Shown here piece after piece: positions 1 through 8,738 of a stretch of 64,000 nt of DNA. The position numbers were made by a program, and so were the translations under genes. The DNA is taken from positions 2,976,001-3,040,000 of the forward strand of contig NZ_CP172882.1 in NCBI RefSeq assembly GCF_050529585.1, read 5' to 3'. The stretch's first letter is position 1; each line of letters begins with the position of its first letter. The notes below the pieces were generated by a model. It was not told the DNA's origin, searched no databases, and was given only the letters and a program-made list of their open reading frames with translations. The stretch comes from Enterococcus_D sp050529585 (GTDB lineage Bacteria; Bacillota; Bacilli; Lactobacillales; Enterococcaceae).

Positions 1-873
1 GATCATCACCTTGCCGTTTTTAATGACAGAGATATCAACACTGGTTCCTCCAACTTCAAAAAATATACCATCACTGACTTTCTCATACATTAAAGCACCT
101 GCCACGCCAGCTGCCAACCCTGATAACATGGTCAAAATAGGCCGTTGCCGAACTTCATTGATGCTCATTACACCACCGTCACAACGCATGATCATTAATC
201 CCGACTGAATTTTTGTATCCAATACCGCGGATTCTGTCATATTCGCTGTTTGCATCATCTTAGGAATCAATGATGCATTCACAACCGCTGTCCGTGTTCT
301 CATTTTTAATCCATATAATTGTGATATTTCATGTCCACCTGTAGCGAACAATTTCTCTTCTTGAGCTTTTTGGATGACTCTTTGTTCATTTTCTGGATCA
401 TCTACTGAGTATGCTTCACTAGCAACAATTACCTGACAGTCTTTGTTGATCAATTCATGAATACTTCTTTCTACCTGTTGTTCTGTCAGCTTAGCTGAAT
501 CAATAAATGTATGCTCAGAATTCAGATACTTATTTGGAGCCAACTCAATATGCTCAATCGATGTTTCTTTTTTTGCCGTCCGTGCGTCCATACCAGTCCC
601 CATACCGATAATACCGACTTTGGCCACATCACCTTCAAGTAATGCATTTGTTGCTTGCGTCGTTCCATGTGCTATAAAAATAACATCCTCAGGTGCTATA
701 TTATTTTCCGATAATAGTTTTTGAATAATTTTGACTATTCCTCGTGCAACCCCTTCTTCATGGGTTGTTGGAATTTTCAGCTTAGCTATTACATCATATG
801 TTTCGTTATCGATTGCGACAGCATCTGTAAAAGTACCTCCGACATCGATTCCGATTCTAACTTTTTTCCCCAT
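1..873 (-). CDS. Hydantoinase/oxoprolinase family protein, N-terminal part (runs off the window)
   Basis: The gene starts at an ATG at 873, seven bases after AAGGGG, and is open to base 1, giving 291 codons without a stop. The N-terminus reads GIDVGGTFTDAVAID, the ASKHA-type phosphate-binding motif of the hydantoinase/oxoprolinase N-terminal domain. Further on are HGTTQATNALLEGD (about residue 76), SGLAAGVAGAL and EVGGTSVDIS, which are the conserved blocks of the hydantoinase A domain. The family performs ATP-dependent opening of cyclic amides such as hydantoins or 5-oxoproline. It is the third gene of a minus-strand cluster behind an FAD oxidoreductase and a permease, which suggests catabolism of an imported heterocycle or carboxylate. 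The substrate is not shown by the sequence. The missing C-terminus and any partner B subunit would lie beyond base 1. Confidence 0.85.
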   Translation of the reverse strand, partial: MGKKVRIGIDVGGTFTDAVAIDNETYDVIAKLKIPTTHEEGVARGIVKIIQKLLSENNIAPEDVIFIAHGTTQATNALLEGDVAKVGIIGMGTGMDARTAKKETSIEHIELAPNKYLNSEHTFIDSAKLTEQQVERSIHELINKDCQVIVASEAYSVDDPENEQRVIQKAQEEKLFATGGHEISQLYGLKMRTRTAVVNASLIPKMMQTANMTESAVLDTKIQSGLMIMRCDGGVMSINEVRQRPILTMLSGLAAGVAGALMYEKVSDGIFFEVGGTSVDISVIKNGKVMI

Positions 874-895
874 TTGTTTCCCCTTCAATCTCTGC

Positions 896-2176
896 TTAAT
901 ATAGGAAGAATGATGCCACGATCAATCCAATAAAAGTTGAACAAGCAACCCAGCCAATCGTTTTCTTCATCACTTCATTGACATCTGTTTTAATAAAATC
1001 CGATACCCAAACATTATGTGAATTGGTAGGATCACATACCGCTTGAACATTACTATCTAAACGTAAAGCAACCATTGCAGCAATCGGATTCATGCCTCCG
1101 GCAACTAATAAAGAAATAATACCGCTTCCTAATCCCCAAACGTTCAATGGACCACGATAAATAGCCAATGGAGACAACAGACCAAAAATGAGTACAAACA
1201 TTAATTGATTCTTAGGGATCATCATTGAAATTGCAGGTTGTAAAATACTTGAAACCTCCGCTGACATTACAGCATTCAGCAACATACCGATGCCAATCAT
1301 AAGACCTGCGGCCCCCGCAACATCTTGAATACCTTCAACAAACGCGCTGCTTACAACATGGATAGGGTTTTTAGGTGTACTTAAAATAAGCGTCACAATG
1401 ATACCTGCAATAATTGCAGCAACTAAAGGAACTTGAAAAGCAAATACCAAAACAACCGGAACAATTGGCGATATTAATGCAATACTTCTGACCTGTCCAT
1501 TACGACCTTTTTTTGCAGGCATTGCCCAAGCCTTGCGTCTTTTCCCACTAAACTGAACATAATAAACCACCATGAGAATTGATACAACAATCAATGGTAT
1601 ACCGACTAACCATGAATAACTCGTTACTTCACTCAATTTTAGACCCAGTACATCAATATAAACGGCTAACGTCGAAACAGAAAAAGTGACACCGATCCCA
1701 TTTGCTAATAATAAAACAATTCCACTAACCATGGGTGATAGTCCGGCTGAAATCATGATTGGAATAATAATTGTTCCAACTAAGATCACCATCCCTAAAC
1801 CATTACTAGCAGCGAATATTACAGAACAAACAACTAAGAAAGATAGTGCGATAGGCAGCGCTTTATCCCCTGCCATCTCAGCGGCTTTTTTGATAATCGT
1901 TTCTGTGACACCAACTTTTGATAGAACTTTACCAAATAAAGAACCAAATATTAATCCAGATATAGCTGTTGCCATACGCATCGAACCTGCTTCTAATACG
2001 TCTTTCACAACTGTAAATTGTTCCGCATCATTTGATATTAATGTGATACCCGCAATCAATGAAATGGCGATCGCCATAATCGGCAATGCTATAATTGTCG
2101 GTACCTTTCTTGTCATCATCAACCCAACTAAAATGAAGAATACCAATAATATCCCTATTAATTGTACTGTTGCCAT
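896..2176 (-). CDS. Multispanning permease, ion-transporter (CitMHS/GntP-like) type
   Basis: A hydrophobic protein of 426 residues with about ten to twelve membrane segments, typical of secondary carriers for organic anions. I chose ATG 2176 because GGAGGATAAAA precedes it directly; a longer frame to 2215 has no such site and would overlap the upstream gene. The N-terminus is a membrane segment followed by KVPTIIALPIMAIAIS, and the middle has glycine- and serine-rich helices such as AISGLIFGSLFGKVLSKVGV. This pattern recalls the CitMHS, GntP and NhaC group of the ion-transporter superfamily, but I cannot assign one family by eye. It lies between the FAD oxidoreductase and the hydantoinase, with short gaps on both sides, so it is probably co-transcribed and imports the substrate of that pathway. 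Confidence 0.75.
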   Translation of the reverse strand: MATVQLIGILLVFFILVGLMMTRKVPTIIALPIMAIAISLIAGITLISNDAEQFTVVKDVLEAGSMRMATAISGLIFGSLFGKVLSKVGVTETIIKKAAEMAGDKALPIALSFLVVCSVIFAASNGLGMVILVGTIIIPIMISAGLSPMVSGIVLLLANGIGVTFSVSTLAVYIDVLGLKLSEVTSYSWLVGIPLIVVSILMVVYYVQFSGKRRKAWAMPAKKGRNGQVRSIALISPIVPVVLVFAFQVPLVAAIIAGIIVTLILSTPKNPIHVVSSAFVEGIQDVAGAAGLMIGIGMLLNAVMSAEVSSILQPAISMMIPKNQLMFVLIFGLLSPLAIYRGPLNVWGLGSGIISLLVAGGMNPIAAMVALRLDSNVQAVCDPTNSHNVWVSDFIKTDVNEVMKKTIGWVACSTFIGLIVASFFLY

Positions 2177-2186
2177 TTTTATCCTC

Positions 2187-3596
2187 CTAAATTTCGATAA
2201 AGCTCTTTTGCTCAATCAATTTATTTTGTAATTCTTTCATATCAATATCCCCAATACCTGTATTGCTCTTTGCAGCTTGTGCGGCAGCAGTTCCTGCAGC
2301 TTGACCTAATGCAGTCATCGTTGGCGTTGTACGAATGGCTGCTTGTGCTTCAAATGATGCCGATACACAGCGCCCCGTTACGATTAAATTAGATATTTCA
2401 TTTGTAATCATAATTTCATAAGGAATCCGGTAGTAACTATCAAATACAGATTTATCAAATTTATCATGAGCAACTTCTTCAGTCTGATTCGCGTGAACTG
2501 AAACTGTTCCTTCACCTTTAGGATTATGAATATCAATCGGATAACCAGAATGAGCTATTGTTGAATCAAAATGTTTATTTTCTAAAACATCTTGATTGGT
2601 CAATGTATATTTCCCTTTGATCTGACGGGTTCCTCGAACACCTACACTTGGTCCGCTATATGCTATTTTTGCATTTTCAAAACCTGGAACTGACTCCACC
2701 AAGAAATGATATAGCTCCTCACATTGCTTTCTGCCAATCATTTCTGCTCTAGTTAACCCTTCTGCAGAAACACCACTTTCATTGATGATCCTTGATGTGT
2801 TCATAATAAATTCCCCAGGAACATTGGTTTCAAAAAATAAAATATCTTCACGAGGAATATTTATTCTACCTTCTTCTTTGGCTTTTTTAAATTCATCATC
2901 AAAACCAACAAAAGATAAGATTTCTGTATTCTTCATGACATCCAAGTCTCGATTTAGACGGGGAAATTTATTTGGATCATTTAAAACTGCTTCACGCAAT
3001 TTTTGTGTATCTACACCATATACTTTTAGATTCATCGTCATTGGCTGCATAGCATTGTCAGTTTCTCTTCCTAACTGGAATGGTACATCGGACATTACAG
3101 CAAGATCTCCATCACCAGTTGCATCAATAAATACCTTACTGTGCACTTTGCTAATACCATCTTTATTTGCGATTGTAATAGATTTTATTTCATTTCCTTC
3201 TTTATCTAATCCAATTAAATAAGTGTGGAACAAAACATCTGCACCTGATTCACTGATCATTTCGTCTAAAACAATTTTTAATCCCTCTGCTGAAAACGGC
3301 GTAACGTATGAAATATAATTCGTTGAATCCAAAACATGGCCAGGAGAGTATCCTCTATCTGTTAATCTTTCAACCATTTCTTGTCCTAATCCAAGTATTA
3401 CTTGCTTGTCACCCGCGAAGTAAGTCATCATCGGACCAACCCCATTTGCAGTTAATGTTCCACCAAAATAGCCATTTTGATCAACAATCAATGTCTTAGC
3501 ACCATTTCTTGCAGCAGCAATGGCAGCAAATACACCAGACATTCCTCCTCCAGCGACAACTACATCATAATTTTTTTCAGACAGATTTAAATTCAA
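2187..3596 (-). CDS. FAD-dependent oxidoreductase (FAD_oxidored family)
   Basis: A 469-residue flavoprotein. The N-terminus has the dinucleotide-binding fold YDVVVAGGGMSGVFAAIAAA, followed by GAKTLIVDQNGYFGGTLTAN, a pattern of the family that resembles fumarate-reductase-type and thiazole-type flavoproteins. The C-terminal part has LIVTGRCVSASFEAQAAIR and TMTALGQAAGTAAA, the second FAD-contacting block of this family. I chose the TTG at 3596 because AAAGGGG lies eight bases upstream. The longer TTG start at 3659 falls inside a likely -35 element, so it should not be translated. It heads the cluster of oxidoreductase, permease and hydantoinase. The reaction is not known; the family is often found beside catabolic genes for sugars or cyclic compounds. 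Confidence 0.8.
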   Translation of the reverse strand: MNLNLSEKNYDVVVAGGGMSGVFAAIAAARNGAKTLIVDQNGYFGGTLTANGVGPMMTYFAGDKQVILGLGQEMVERLTDRGYSPGHVLDSTNYISYVTPFSAEGLKIVLDEMISESGADVLFHTYLIGLDKEGNEIKSITIANKDGISKVHSKVFIDATGDGDLAVMSDVPFQLGRETDNAMQPMTMNLKVYGVDTQKLREAVLNDPNKFPRLNRDLDVMKNTEILSFVGFDDEFKKAKEEGRINIPREDILFFETNVPGEFIMNTSRIINESGVSAEGLTRAEMIGRKQCEELYHFLVESVPGFENAKIAYSGPSVGVRGTRQIKGKYTLTNQDVLENKHFDSTIAHSGYPIDIHNPKGEGTVSVHANQTEEVAHDKFDKSVFDSYYRIPYEIMITNEISNLIVTGRCVSASFEAQAAIRTTPTMTALGQAAGTAAAQAAKSNTGIGDIDMKELQNKLIEQKSFIEI

Positions 3597-3631
3597 AATT
3601 GCAACCCCTTTCAGTTTACGTTTACAATTAC

Positions 3632-3659
3632 ATGATACATCATTTTCAAATACAGTCAA
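3632..3659 (-). promoter_or_regulatory. Promoter of the FAD oxidoreductase cluster
   Basis: On the minus strand TTGACT (3659-3654) and TATCAT (3637-3632) are 16 bases apart, about 35 bases upstream of the chosen TTG start. It faces the epimerase gene, so the two transcripts diverge. Confidence 0.55.
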
Positions 3660-3665
3660 TACTTA

Positions 3666-3694
3666 TGGAAATTATTTTCATTAAAAGTTATACT
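3666..3694 (+). promoter_or_regulatory. Possible promoter of the epimerase gene
   Basis: A good -10 hexamer TATACT lies at 3689-3694, 22 bases before the ATG. The matching -35 position (TGGAAA, 17-base spacer) is poor, so an activator or another -35 may be used. Confidence 0.35.
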
Positions 3695-3716
3695 AAATCA
3701 AAAAAGGAGTTTTTAC

Positions 3717-4655
3717 ATGTTTGAGCTCAAAGAGGAGCCTCTATGCAAAGGCATTATATTTACTAAAGTCTTAATCAAAAACCAACTAGAAATTCTATTT
3801 TCAAATATCGGTGCATCAATATTTGAAATCAAACTTGCAGATAAAACGGGTAAAATGGAAAATATTTTAATAACACCATCAAAGAAAGAGTGGCTAGATA
3901 AAAGAACGTTTGCAGGAAGTATTGTAGGTCCTCTTGCCGGACGTTATGATGTCAAACATACAAATTTAGAACAAAACCGATTTCCAATACATTTTCACGG
4001 TGGCTCTGATGGTTGGGACAAAAAAGTTTGGACACAATCGTGCAGCAATACGCAGCATAAAATCACGATTACTTTTCGCTGTACAACAGAAAACTATTCT
4101 GCAAATATAATTTATTCAATCGATACCGAATGCAGAATTAGTATGCAAATAGATGTTTCTCCCAAAACTGAAATGTTTATCAATCCAACAAATCATATGT
4201 ATTTTAATTTAAATGGCTCTCATTTTGATCCAATAAAAAATCATATTTTCCAGTTGGATGCGGCGTATACTTATACAGAGAAAAATAATTTGATTCAACC
4301 CAATTCATTGACCAAATTAACACCAGAATTGAACTTCCAGAATCCTAGAAACCTAAAAACACTCTATGCCACACATGGAATAAACCATACTTTTAAATTG
4401 AATGGACCGCGTAAAGGACTGTTAGAACATCCTAACAATGGTCGTAAAATTCGTTTTGAAACTTCTTTGCCAAGTGTTGTGATTTATACATTTAATATTG
4501 CTCAGGAACCTTTCTCTCGCGGAGATACTTTATATCCCATTTATAGCGGAATCACATTTGAAACACAATATCCTGCGAATGATTTGCAACTGGTTACCTT
4601 TTCTCCACAAAATCCTTATCATTCCGTAACGACCTTTCAATTCTACAATCGCTAA
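3717..4655 (+). CDS. Aldose 1-epimerase (GalM-like) family protein
   Basis: A 312-residue protein starting at ATG 3717 behind AAAAAGGAG. The reading shows the galactose-mutarotase fold: a GPLAGRYDV block near residue 78, the FPIHFHGGSDGWDKKVW block with the catalytic-type histidine, NPTNHMYFNLNG with the second histidine, and a C-terminal GITFETQYPAND, close to the E-x-Q motif that carries the catalytic glutamate in GalM. The known reaction of the family is interconversion of alpha and beta anomers of a hexose. It is divergent from the FAD oxidoreductase cluster and shares its control region, so the real substrate may belong to that pathway rather than to the Leloir pathway. The length is slightly short of the usual 330-350. 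Confidence 0.75.
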   Translation: MFELKEEPLCKGIIFTKVLIKNQLEILFSNIGASIFEIKLADKTGKMENILITPSKKEWLDKRTFAGSIVGPLAGRYDVKHTNLEQNRFPIHFHGGSDGWDKKVWTQSCSNTQHKITITFRCTTENYSANIIYSIDTECRISMQIDVSPKTEMFINPTNHMYFNLNGSHFDPIKNHIFQLDAAYTYTEKNNLIQPNSLTKLTPELNFQNPRNLKTLYATHGINHTFKLNGPRKGLLEHPNNGRKIRFETSLPSVVIYTFNIAQEPFSRGDTLYPIYSGITFETQYPANDLQLVTFSPQNPYHSVTTFQFYNR

Positions 4656-5065
4656 GGACACTATCTATAATAAACCTGACCTCAAAAAAATTTATTTTCA
4701 TTTGGTAATATCGAAGCAAAATAAACGTATATAGCTATCTAATATTGAATTGATGGGCATTTGGGAAGTCTATCACAACATGAAGAATGGACCCTAGCAA
4801 TGGTATTTGACCAAACAAATAAAGAACGAGTGGCACGAAAAATGATTGGATAAACAGGATAAGGGGAGTGAGACATAGGGTTATTTGCTGTCTCATGTCC
4901 CTCAATTCTATCTGCAGTTATTTGAGATGCTCACGCCTAACCGATTTATTCATCAAAAAACGTCTTTCCTAATCCTCTCATCATGGAACCCTTCTTTTTT
5001 CTCACACAACTTTTTGCTATACTGGGTAAGCCTATTTAAAATCTTTGATTGTTTATGGAGGAGCC
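4656..5065. other. Intergenic region with a short gene relic and an inverted repeat
   Basis: No complete gene. One plus-strand frame from 4749 to 4853 reads 34 protein-like residues (for example EEWTLAMVFDQTNKERVARK) but has no start signal, so it may be the tail of a lost gene. At 4870-4894 GAGACA and TGTCTC form a weak hairpin without a T-run, just before the MATE gene. Confidence 0.3.
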
Positions 5066-6442
5066 ATGCAAAAATTTATTGGAAACAAAGCTTTTTACCG
5101 CACTGTCTTAACGATTGCGATCCCGATAATGATCCAAAACGCCATCACCAATTTTGTTGGCTTATTAGATAATTTGATGGTGGGACAAATCGGTACTGCC
5201 CAAATGTCTGGCGTAGCGATCGTCAATCAGCTGATATTCGTTTTTAACTTGAGTATTTTTGGGATCGTTTCTGCCGGGAGTATTTTCGGTACCCAGTTTT
5301 ATGGAAAACAGGATTACCATGGGATGCGGGATGCGTTTCGCTTTAAACTGGTGGGTAATCTATTGATTTGCTTATTGGCGATGGGTCTGTTGTTCTTCGG
5401 CCAAGATTTTTTGATTCGTCTGTATTTACATGGCGCAGGGGACAGTGCTGAGTTGACACTTGCTTTAGCCTCGGCCAAGGAATTCCTGGTGATTCTATTA
5501 TTCAGTCTGCCATTTTTCGCCATTTCTCAAGCTTATGCCAGTTCTTTACGAGAGATGGGCAAAACCATGGTGCCGATGTTTGCCAGCAGCATTGCCGTAG
5601 TCACGAATACCGCCTTGAATTTTCTGCTGATTTTCGGTATGTTTTTCTTTCCTGCTTTAGGGGTGCGGGGTGCAGCAATTTCGACCTTGATTGCCCGTAT
5701 CGTCGAATGTGGGATCACGATGTACTGGGTGCATCGCCACGAAGCGGAGAATCCTTTTGCTATTCGCGTTTATCACCAATTCCGAGTACCTTTGGATTTG
5801 GTCAAACAAATCCTGCGTAAAGGGTCGCCATTGATGGCCAATGAGATTCTTTGGGCGATTGGTCAAACGATGATCGTTCAAGCTTATTCTGTCCGCGGCT
5901 TATCAGTGATTGCTTCCTTGAATATTTCATCTACTGTCTCTAATTTGTTCAATATCGTCTACATGGCACTTGGCGGTGCTGTTGCCGTCATGGTGGGACA
6001 ACTTCTTGGCGCCGATAAATTTGATGAAGCCAAAGACAGTGCCCGGAAGCTGCTCTTCTTTTCTGTTATGAGTTGTCTGGTATTAGGCCTTTTGATGATC
6101 GTGGTTGCACCTTTCTTCCCAGAAATTTACCAAACCGAACCAGCAGTCAAAACGTTGGCGAGTCAATTCATTAAAGTGGCCGCACTATGTATGCCGATGT
6201 ACGCCTTCAATCACGCCAGCTATTTCATCTTGCGTTCTGGCGGCCAAACCTTTATTACCTTCTTATTCGATAGTGTCTTTACTTGGGTGATCGTCTTGCC
6301 TTTGGCCTTCGTATTAAGCACCCACACGAGTCTTTCGATCGTCTTGGTCTACTTGTGCTGCCAATTGATCGAACTGCTAAAGAGTGGGATTGGGTATCGT
6401 TTGATACGGTCTGATCTTTGGGTGAAGAATATTGTGCAGTGA
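5066..6442 (+). CDS. MATE family multidrug/Na+ efflux transporter
   Basis: A 458-residue membrane protein with about twelve predicted helices. The start at ATG 5066 follows GGAGGAGCC at good spacing; the upstream in-frame start lacks a site. The N-terminus (AIPIMIQNAITNFVGLLDNLMVGQIG) and the matching half in the second repeat (GSPLMANEILWAIGQTMIVQAYS) show the two-fold MatE arrangement of this antiporter family. Members export cationic drugs or metabolites in exchange for Na+ or H+. No regulator or partner sits beside it. Its end overlaps an inverted repeat (6439-6478), and a stronger terminator follows at 6550. The substrate cannot be told from the sequence. Confidence 0.88.
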   Translation: MQKFIGNKAFYRTVLTIAIPIMIQNAITNFVGLLDNLMVGQIGTAQMSGVAIVNQLIFVFNLSIFGIVSAGSIFGTQFYGKQDYHGMRDAFRFKLVGNLLICLLAMGLLFFGQDFLIRLYLHGAGDSAELTLALASAKEFLVILLFSLPFFAISQAYASSLREMGKTMVPMFASSIAVVTNTALNFLLIFGMFFFPALGVRGAAISTLIARIVECGITMYWVHRHEAENPFAIRVYHQFRVPLDLVKQILRKGSPLMANEILWAIGQTMIVQAYSVRGLSVIASLNISSTVSNLFNIVYMALGGAVAVMVGQLLGADKFDEAKDSARKLLFFSVMSCLVLGLLMIVVAPFFPEIYQTEPAVKTLASQFIKVAALCMPMYAFNHASYFILRSGGQTFITFLFDSVFTWVIVLPLAFVLSTHTSLSIVLVYLCCQLIELLKSGIGYRLIRSDLWVKNIVQ

Positions 6443-6743
6443 GGGGAATAATCTAAAAGTCGGATCATCACCCCTCACTTCATTTTGATACCTGCAGTAG
6501 GACGAAATGAATGAGAGAATCGTTTATATCTTAGCAGACACGGTTAACCAAAAAGAGCCAGTCGGGGCAACCCGAATTGGCTCTTTTCTTTTTTGATCAT
6601 CTAAAGACTAGGCGAAGGTGAAGCTAATTTTTCCCTTTTAATCTCGCTATTTGTTATTATGATGAGCAACCAGAGTGGGACTAGGTTCCCCGTGAATGAC
6701 AACAACTCATTGTTCCCGCGAAGCTTTTACACTCGGAGTGACT
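6443..6743. other. Intergenic region between converging genes
   Basis: Holds the 3' arm of an 8-bp inverted repeat (GTGAGGGG 6439-6446, CCCCTCAC 6471-6478) that overlaps the MATE stop codon, and a strong terminator at 6550-6594. From 6600 to 6743 I see no gene. Confidence 0.5.
6550..6594 (+). terminator. Rho-independent terminator, probably bidirectional
   Basis: AAAAGAGCCA pairs with TGGCTCTTTT around an inner TCGGG/CCCGA stem with loop GCAA, followed by T-rich sequence on both strands. It separates the MATE gene from the converging melA operon. Confidence 0.85.
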
Positions 6744-8054
6744 TCATCGATACGCTGGCAAATACGCACCATGGGCCTCGATCAACTCGTCTACTAAACC
6801 CGTAATCGCCTCTAGCGATAATTCTGACGATAGATGCGGATCTAAATACGCTGCTTGGTAAATTTTTGATCGATCCAATGTCAAGGCGGCTTCTACCGTC
6901 AATTCTTGCACATTGATATTGGTGCGATTCAAGGCTGCCAACTGAGTAGGCAAATCGCCAACATAGGTTGGTTGCACCCCGTTTCTGTCAACCAAACAAG
7001 GCACTTCCACACAGCAATCCTCAGGTAAATTGGTGATCAAGCCCTTGTTCAAAACATTTCCCGCGATGACGGTTGGTTTTCCTGTCACAATGGCATCCAT
7101 GATATAAGAAGCATATTCTTTGCTGCGTGTATGGGTCAATGCGCCATTTAGCACAATGCTTTCGCGCATCGCCTGCCAATCATTGATTTGGTCTTCACAT
7201 CGCTGCAAATACTCATCCAAAGGAATCGCAAATGTGTCAATCAATTCCGGATATAGAGATTTGATAAAGTAAGGATGGTATTCTGCGTTATGCTCGCTTG
7301 ATTCGGTGATATAGTAGCCAAAGCGTTGCATCAATTCAAACCGGACAGAGTCCGCATGGGGATGCGCTATTTCGGCTGCTCGTTGACGGATTTCTGGATA
7401 GAAATCTTGCCCATCTTTGGTCAGCTCCAACAAAAAGGCCATGTGATTGATGCCCGCAATCTGCCATTGAAAGTCCTCTGGGTCATATTGTTCTGAGATC
7501 CCTAATTGCTTGAACAAGTCTGCCACACAGACTTGAACACTATGACAAAGTCCAACCGTCTTGATCTTGGTGGCTTTCAAGACCCCCATCGTCAGCATCG
7601 CCATTGGATTGGTATAATTGAGCAGCCAAGCTTTCGGGCACACTTCTTCCATCTCTTTAGCAAATGCAATCATCACAGGCAATGTCCGCAATGTGCGAAA
7701 GATACCACCGATTCCCATCGTATCACCGATGGTTTGTCGCAACCCATATTTCTTGGGGATCTCAAAGTCAATCACAGTAGAAGGTTTATACCCACCAACT
7801 TGAATGGCATTCACGACAAAATCGGCACCTGTTAAGGCTTCTTTTCGCTCGGTATAAGACTGAATGTGGGCACGATCATGATTCACGTTTTTATTGATCG
7901 TTTTTAACATCAGCTCAGACTCTTTCAGCCTTTTTTCATCAATATCATACAATGCGATATGGGCATCGGATAGACTTGGCGTCAACATCGCATCACCTAA
8001 CACATTTTTCGCAAAAATCGTACTACCTGCCCCAATAAATGTAATCTTCACCAT
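6744..8054 (-). CDS. melA: Alpha-galactosidase / 6-phospho-glycosidase, GH4 family
   Basis: A 436-residue GH4 enzyme. It begins with the NAD-binding MVKITFIGAGSTIFAKN. The GH4 landmarks are present: LNYTNPMAMLT, GLCHSVQ with the metal-binding cysteine, and AGINHMAF with the metal-binding histidine. GH4 enzymes cleave glycosides by an NAD+ and Mn2+ dependent redox mechanism. The CHSVQ version and the neighbours fit a MelA-type alpha-galactosidase acting on unphosphorylated sugar imported by an ABC transporter. The ATG at 8054 follows GGAGC. It is the last gene of a minus-strand operon whose earlier genes encode the binding protein, two permeases and a DUF624 protein. The sugar could be melibiose or raffinose. 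Confidence 0.85.
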   Translation of the reverse strand: MVKITFIGAGSTIFAKNVLGDAMLTPSLSDAHIALYDIDEKRLKESELMLKTINKNVNHDRAHIQSYTERKEALTGADFVVNAIQVGGYKPSTVIDFEIPKKYGLRQTIGDTMGIGGIFRTLRTLPVMIAFAKEMEEVCPKAWLLNYTNPMAMLTMGVLKATKIKTVGLCHSVQVCVADLFKQLGISEQYDPEDFQWQIAGINHMAFLLELTKDGQDFYPEIRQRAAEIAHPHADSVRFELMQRFGYYITESSEHNAEYHPYFIKSLYPELIDTFAIPLDEYLQRCEDQINDWQAMRESIVLNGALTHTRSKEYASYIMDAIVTGKPTVIAGNVLNKGLITNLPEDCCVEVPCLVDRNGVQPTYVGDLPTQLAALNRTNINVQELTVEAALTLDRSKIYQAAYLDPHLSSELSLEAITGLVDELIEAHGAYLPAYR

Positions 8055-8089
8055 ATTAAAGCTCCTTTTGATTGATTTCGTTTATATCA

Positions 8090-8731
8090 TCATTCGTACA
8101 CTGTCTTTTTTGACCTGGTATTGTTGGCTTTTTCGTGGATTCTGAGATAGTTGTTCATGACGAGATATAGACTGGCACTGCCCGAAAAGAGCACCAAACA
8201 GACTGGAAATAAGAAAAATACACCGCATATCAGCAGCAAAGATAGCAACAACTTTCCCGTCCGTAATGGATAGGCCAATACCAAGCAGCACGCTGTGAAA
8301 AACAGTTTATGGATCGGTTCGATGCTTTGCACTGCAATCGGGAAGATGTATAAGAGCAGCTGCAATGCGCCAAGAGTTGTCAGCAATACCGGCAGACGCA
8401 ACCAGATCAGTAGCTGTTCTTGCGTGGTGACCATGAGTTGTACATTGACAGCCATCGCACCTACCAGCAGCAGACAGATTCCCCCGATGCTATTGCTTCG
8501 AATGAATAGGCGCTGGTAACAGGCTAAAAATCCCTTGATGGTCCATTCCATCTCTCCATCAAGAATGTATCCCCGAAGCAGCACGCATACGGTCATCGTG
8601 GCTGGGAAAAAGCCGACTATCCCGACACCCAATAGTGTGAAACCCAACCAAAGTATATTCAAATAGGCAAATTTCATTACTACGTCCAAATAATAGGCGA
8701 CTGGTTTGATTTTCATTCCTACACCATCCAT
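8090..8731 (-). CDS. DUF624 (YesL-like) membrane protein
   Basis: A 213-residue protein with about five hydrophobic segments. The N-terminal stretch, with LNILWLGFTLLGVGIVGFFPA followed by a basic, aromatic loop, is typical of the YesL/DUF624 family, which is very often found inside sugar ABC transporter operons of Firmicutes. Its role is unknown; it is thought to be an accessory membrane protein of such loci. It starts a few bases after the permease gene ends (AGGATAGAA before ATG 8731) and is followed by melA after 35 bases, so it is cotranscribed. No catalytic residues are evident. Confidence 0.75.
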   Translation of the reverse strand: MDGVGMKIKPVAYYLDVVMKFAYLNILWLGFTLLGVGIVGFFPATMTVCVLLRGYILDGEMEWTIKGFLACYQRLFIRSNSIGGICLLLVGAMAVNVQLMVTTQEQLLIWLRLPVLLTTLGALQLLLYIFPIAVQSIEPIHKLFFTACCLVLAYPLRTGKLLLSLLLICGVFFLFPVCLVLFSGSASLYLVMNNYLRIHEKANNTRSKKTVYE

Positions 8732-8738
8732 TTCTATC

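Noticed and set aside
1686..2231. 181-codon plus-strand frame opposite the permease gene
   Set aside because: It is the mirror of a membrane-protein gene with good coding features; no ribosome site.
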